Shown here one piece after another: positions 63,927-64,000 of a stretch of DNA of 64,000 bases (the stretch's first letter is position 1; each line of letters starts with the position of its first letter). The translations under genes were made by a program, and so were the position numbers. The notes under the pieces are model-generated. The model was not told the DNA's origin and did not search any database. It was given only the letters and a program-made list of their open reading frames with translations. The stretch is from Saccharopolyspora sp. SCSIO 74807 (lineage in GTDB: Bacteria; Actinomycetota; Actinomycetes; Mycobacteriales; Pseudonocardiaceae), in contig NZ_CP146100.1 in the NCBI RefSeq assembly GCF_037023755.1, forward strand, positions 2,048,501 to 2,112,500, written 5' to 3'.

Positions 63927-64000
63927 TCGCCGAGCGCCTTCTCGCGGTTCCCTCCGGAGAACTGCCCGTCATCGAGGCATCGAGGGAGGAGACCCGATGA
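63923..64000 (+). CDS. 25-codon mini-cistron between nuoL and nuoM
   Basis: An ATG overlapping the nuoL stop (ATGA at 63923-63926) opens a frame of 25 codons (starting [16 protein letters not shown]) that stops with TGA at 63998-64000. That stop overlaps another ATG (63997-63999), the expected nuoM start, behind GGGAGGAGA. The peptide is not membrane-like and matches nothing known. It may be only a coupling device for nuoM translation, or chance. Confidence 0.5.
   Translation: MIAERLLAVPSGELPVIEASREETR
63997..64000 (+). CDS. Expected start of nuoM, cut by the window edge
   Basis: Only ATGA is visible. The call rests on position: nuoM follows nuoL in actinobacterial nuo operons, and GGGAGGAGA lies 4-5 nt upstream. 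No protein sequence can be read. Confidence 0.4.

Noticed and set aside
1-64000. tRNA or rRNA genes, CRISPR arrays, insertion sequences, prophage
   Set aside because: No tRNA-like CCA-ended cloverleaf, no regularly spaced repeats with unique spacers, and no transposase or phage motifs were found on reading both strands; a covariance-model scan was not possible.

Overview
The window is high-GC actinobacterial DNA, most likely from the order Pseudonocardiales and Saccharopolyspora-like. The evidence is GC-rich third positions, frequent GTG starts, many leaderless GTG starts, a rex-hemACD cluster, a BldN-type ECF sigma factor, a BldC-type regulator, an XRE-DUF5753 regulator and an NDH-1 operon of actinobacterial layout. 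Genus is inference. No tRNA, rRNA, CRISPR array, insertion sequence or prophage was found.

Layout. 1-3.06 kb: truncated acyl-CoA synthetase, then proC, a small excisionase-like HTH gene and the 33-residue ribosomal protein bS22, closed by a strong terminator. 3.28-6.35 kb: NAD-dependent epimerase, acyltransferase and a convergent HAD-IB phosphatase. 6.5-9.3 kb: BldN-like sigma factor divergent from an acyl-CoA synthetase and a glutaredoxin-like gene. 9.5-15.6 kb: Rex operator, rex-hemA-hemC-hemD, then hemB. 15.6-18.9 kb: a run of small membrane proteins, four of them apparent tandem paralogues. 18.9-26.6 kb: hemL, a histidine phosphatase and the system II cytochrome c maturation genes (TlpA-like, ccdA, resB, ccsB), interrupted by a divergent XRE-DUF5753 / Cys-rich mini-protein pair. 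26.6-31 kb: proline-rich ParA-like ATPase, bldC, DUF4229, L-cysteine desulfhydrase and a DUF3558 lipoprotein. 31-45 kb: menaquinone genes menA, menE, menB, menD, menF and menG, with an M1 peptidase, a DUF3592 protein, an orphan PaaC-like protein, an inositol-phosphatase-family enzyme and a mannosyltransferase. 45-49 kb: a catabolic-looking island (LysR, CitM-type transporter, split AtuA). 49.1-64 kb: menJ and nuoA to nuoL, with nuoM apparently starting at the last bases.

The common theme is respiratory redox. Haem synthesis, cytochrome c assembly, menaquinone synthesis and tailoring, and complex I lie together. The NADH/NAD sensor Rex is encoded here with a good operator at its own promoter and a second near-perfect candidate operator over a promoter-like sequence upstream of menJ, so quinone saturation may be tied to the same redox signal. 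The most unusual items are the second Rex site, the membrane paralogue cluster between hemB and hemL, the orphan PaaC-like protein, a start codon embedded in a tandem repeat (AtuA), a 25-codon cistron between nuoL and nuoM, and the XRE/Cys-rich pair with its repeat-laden intergenic region.
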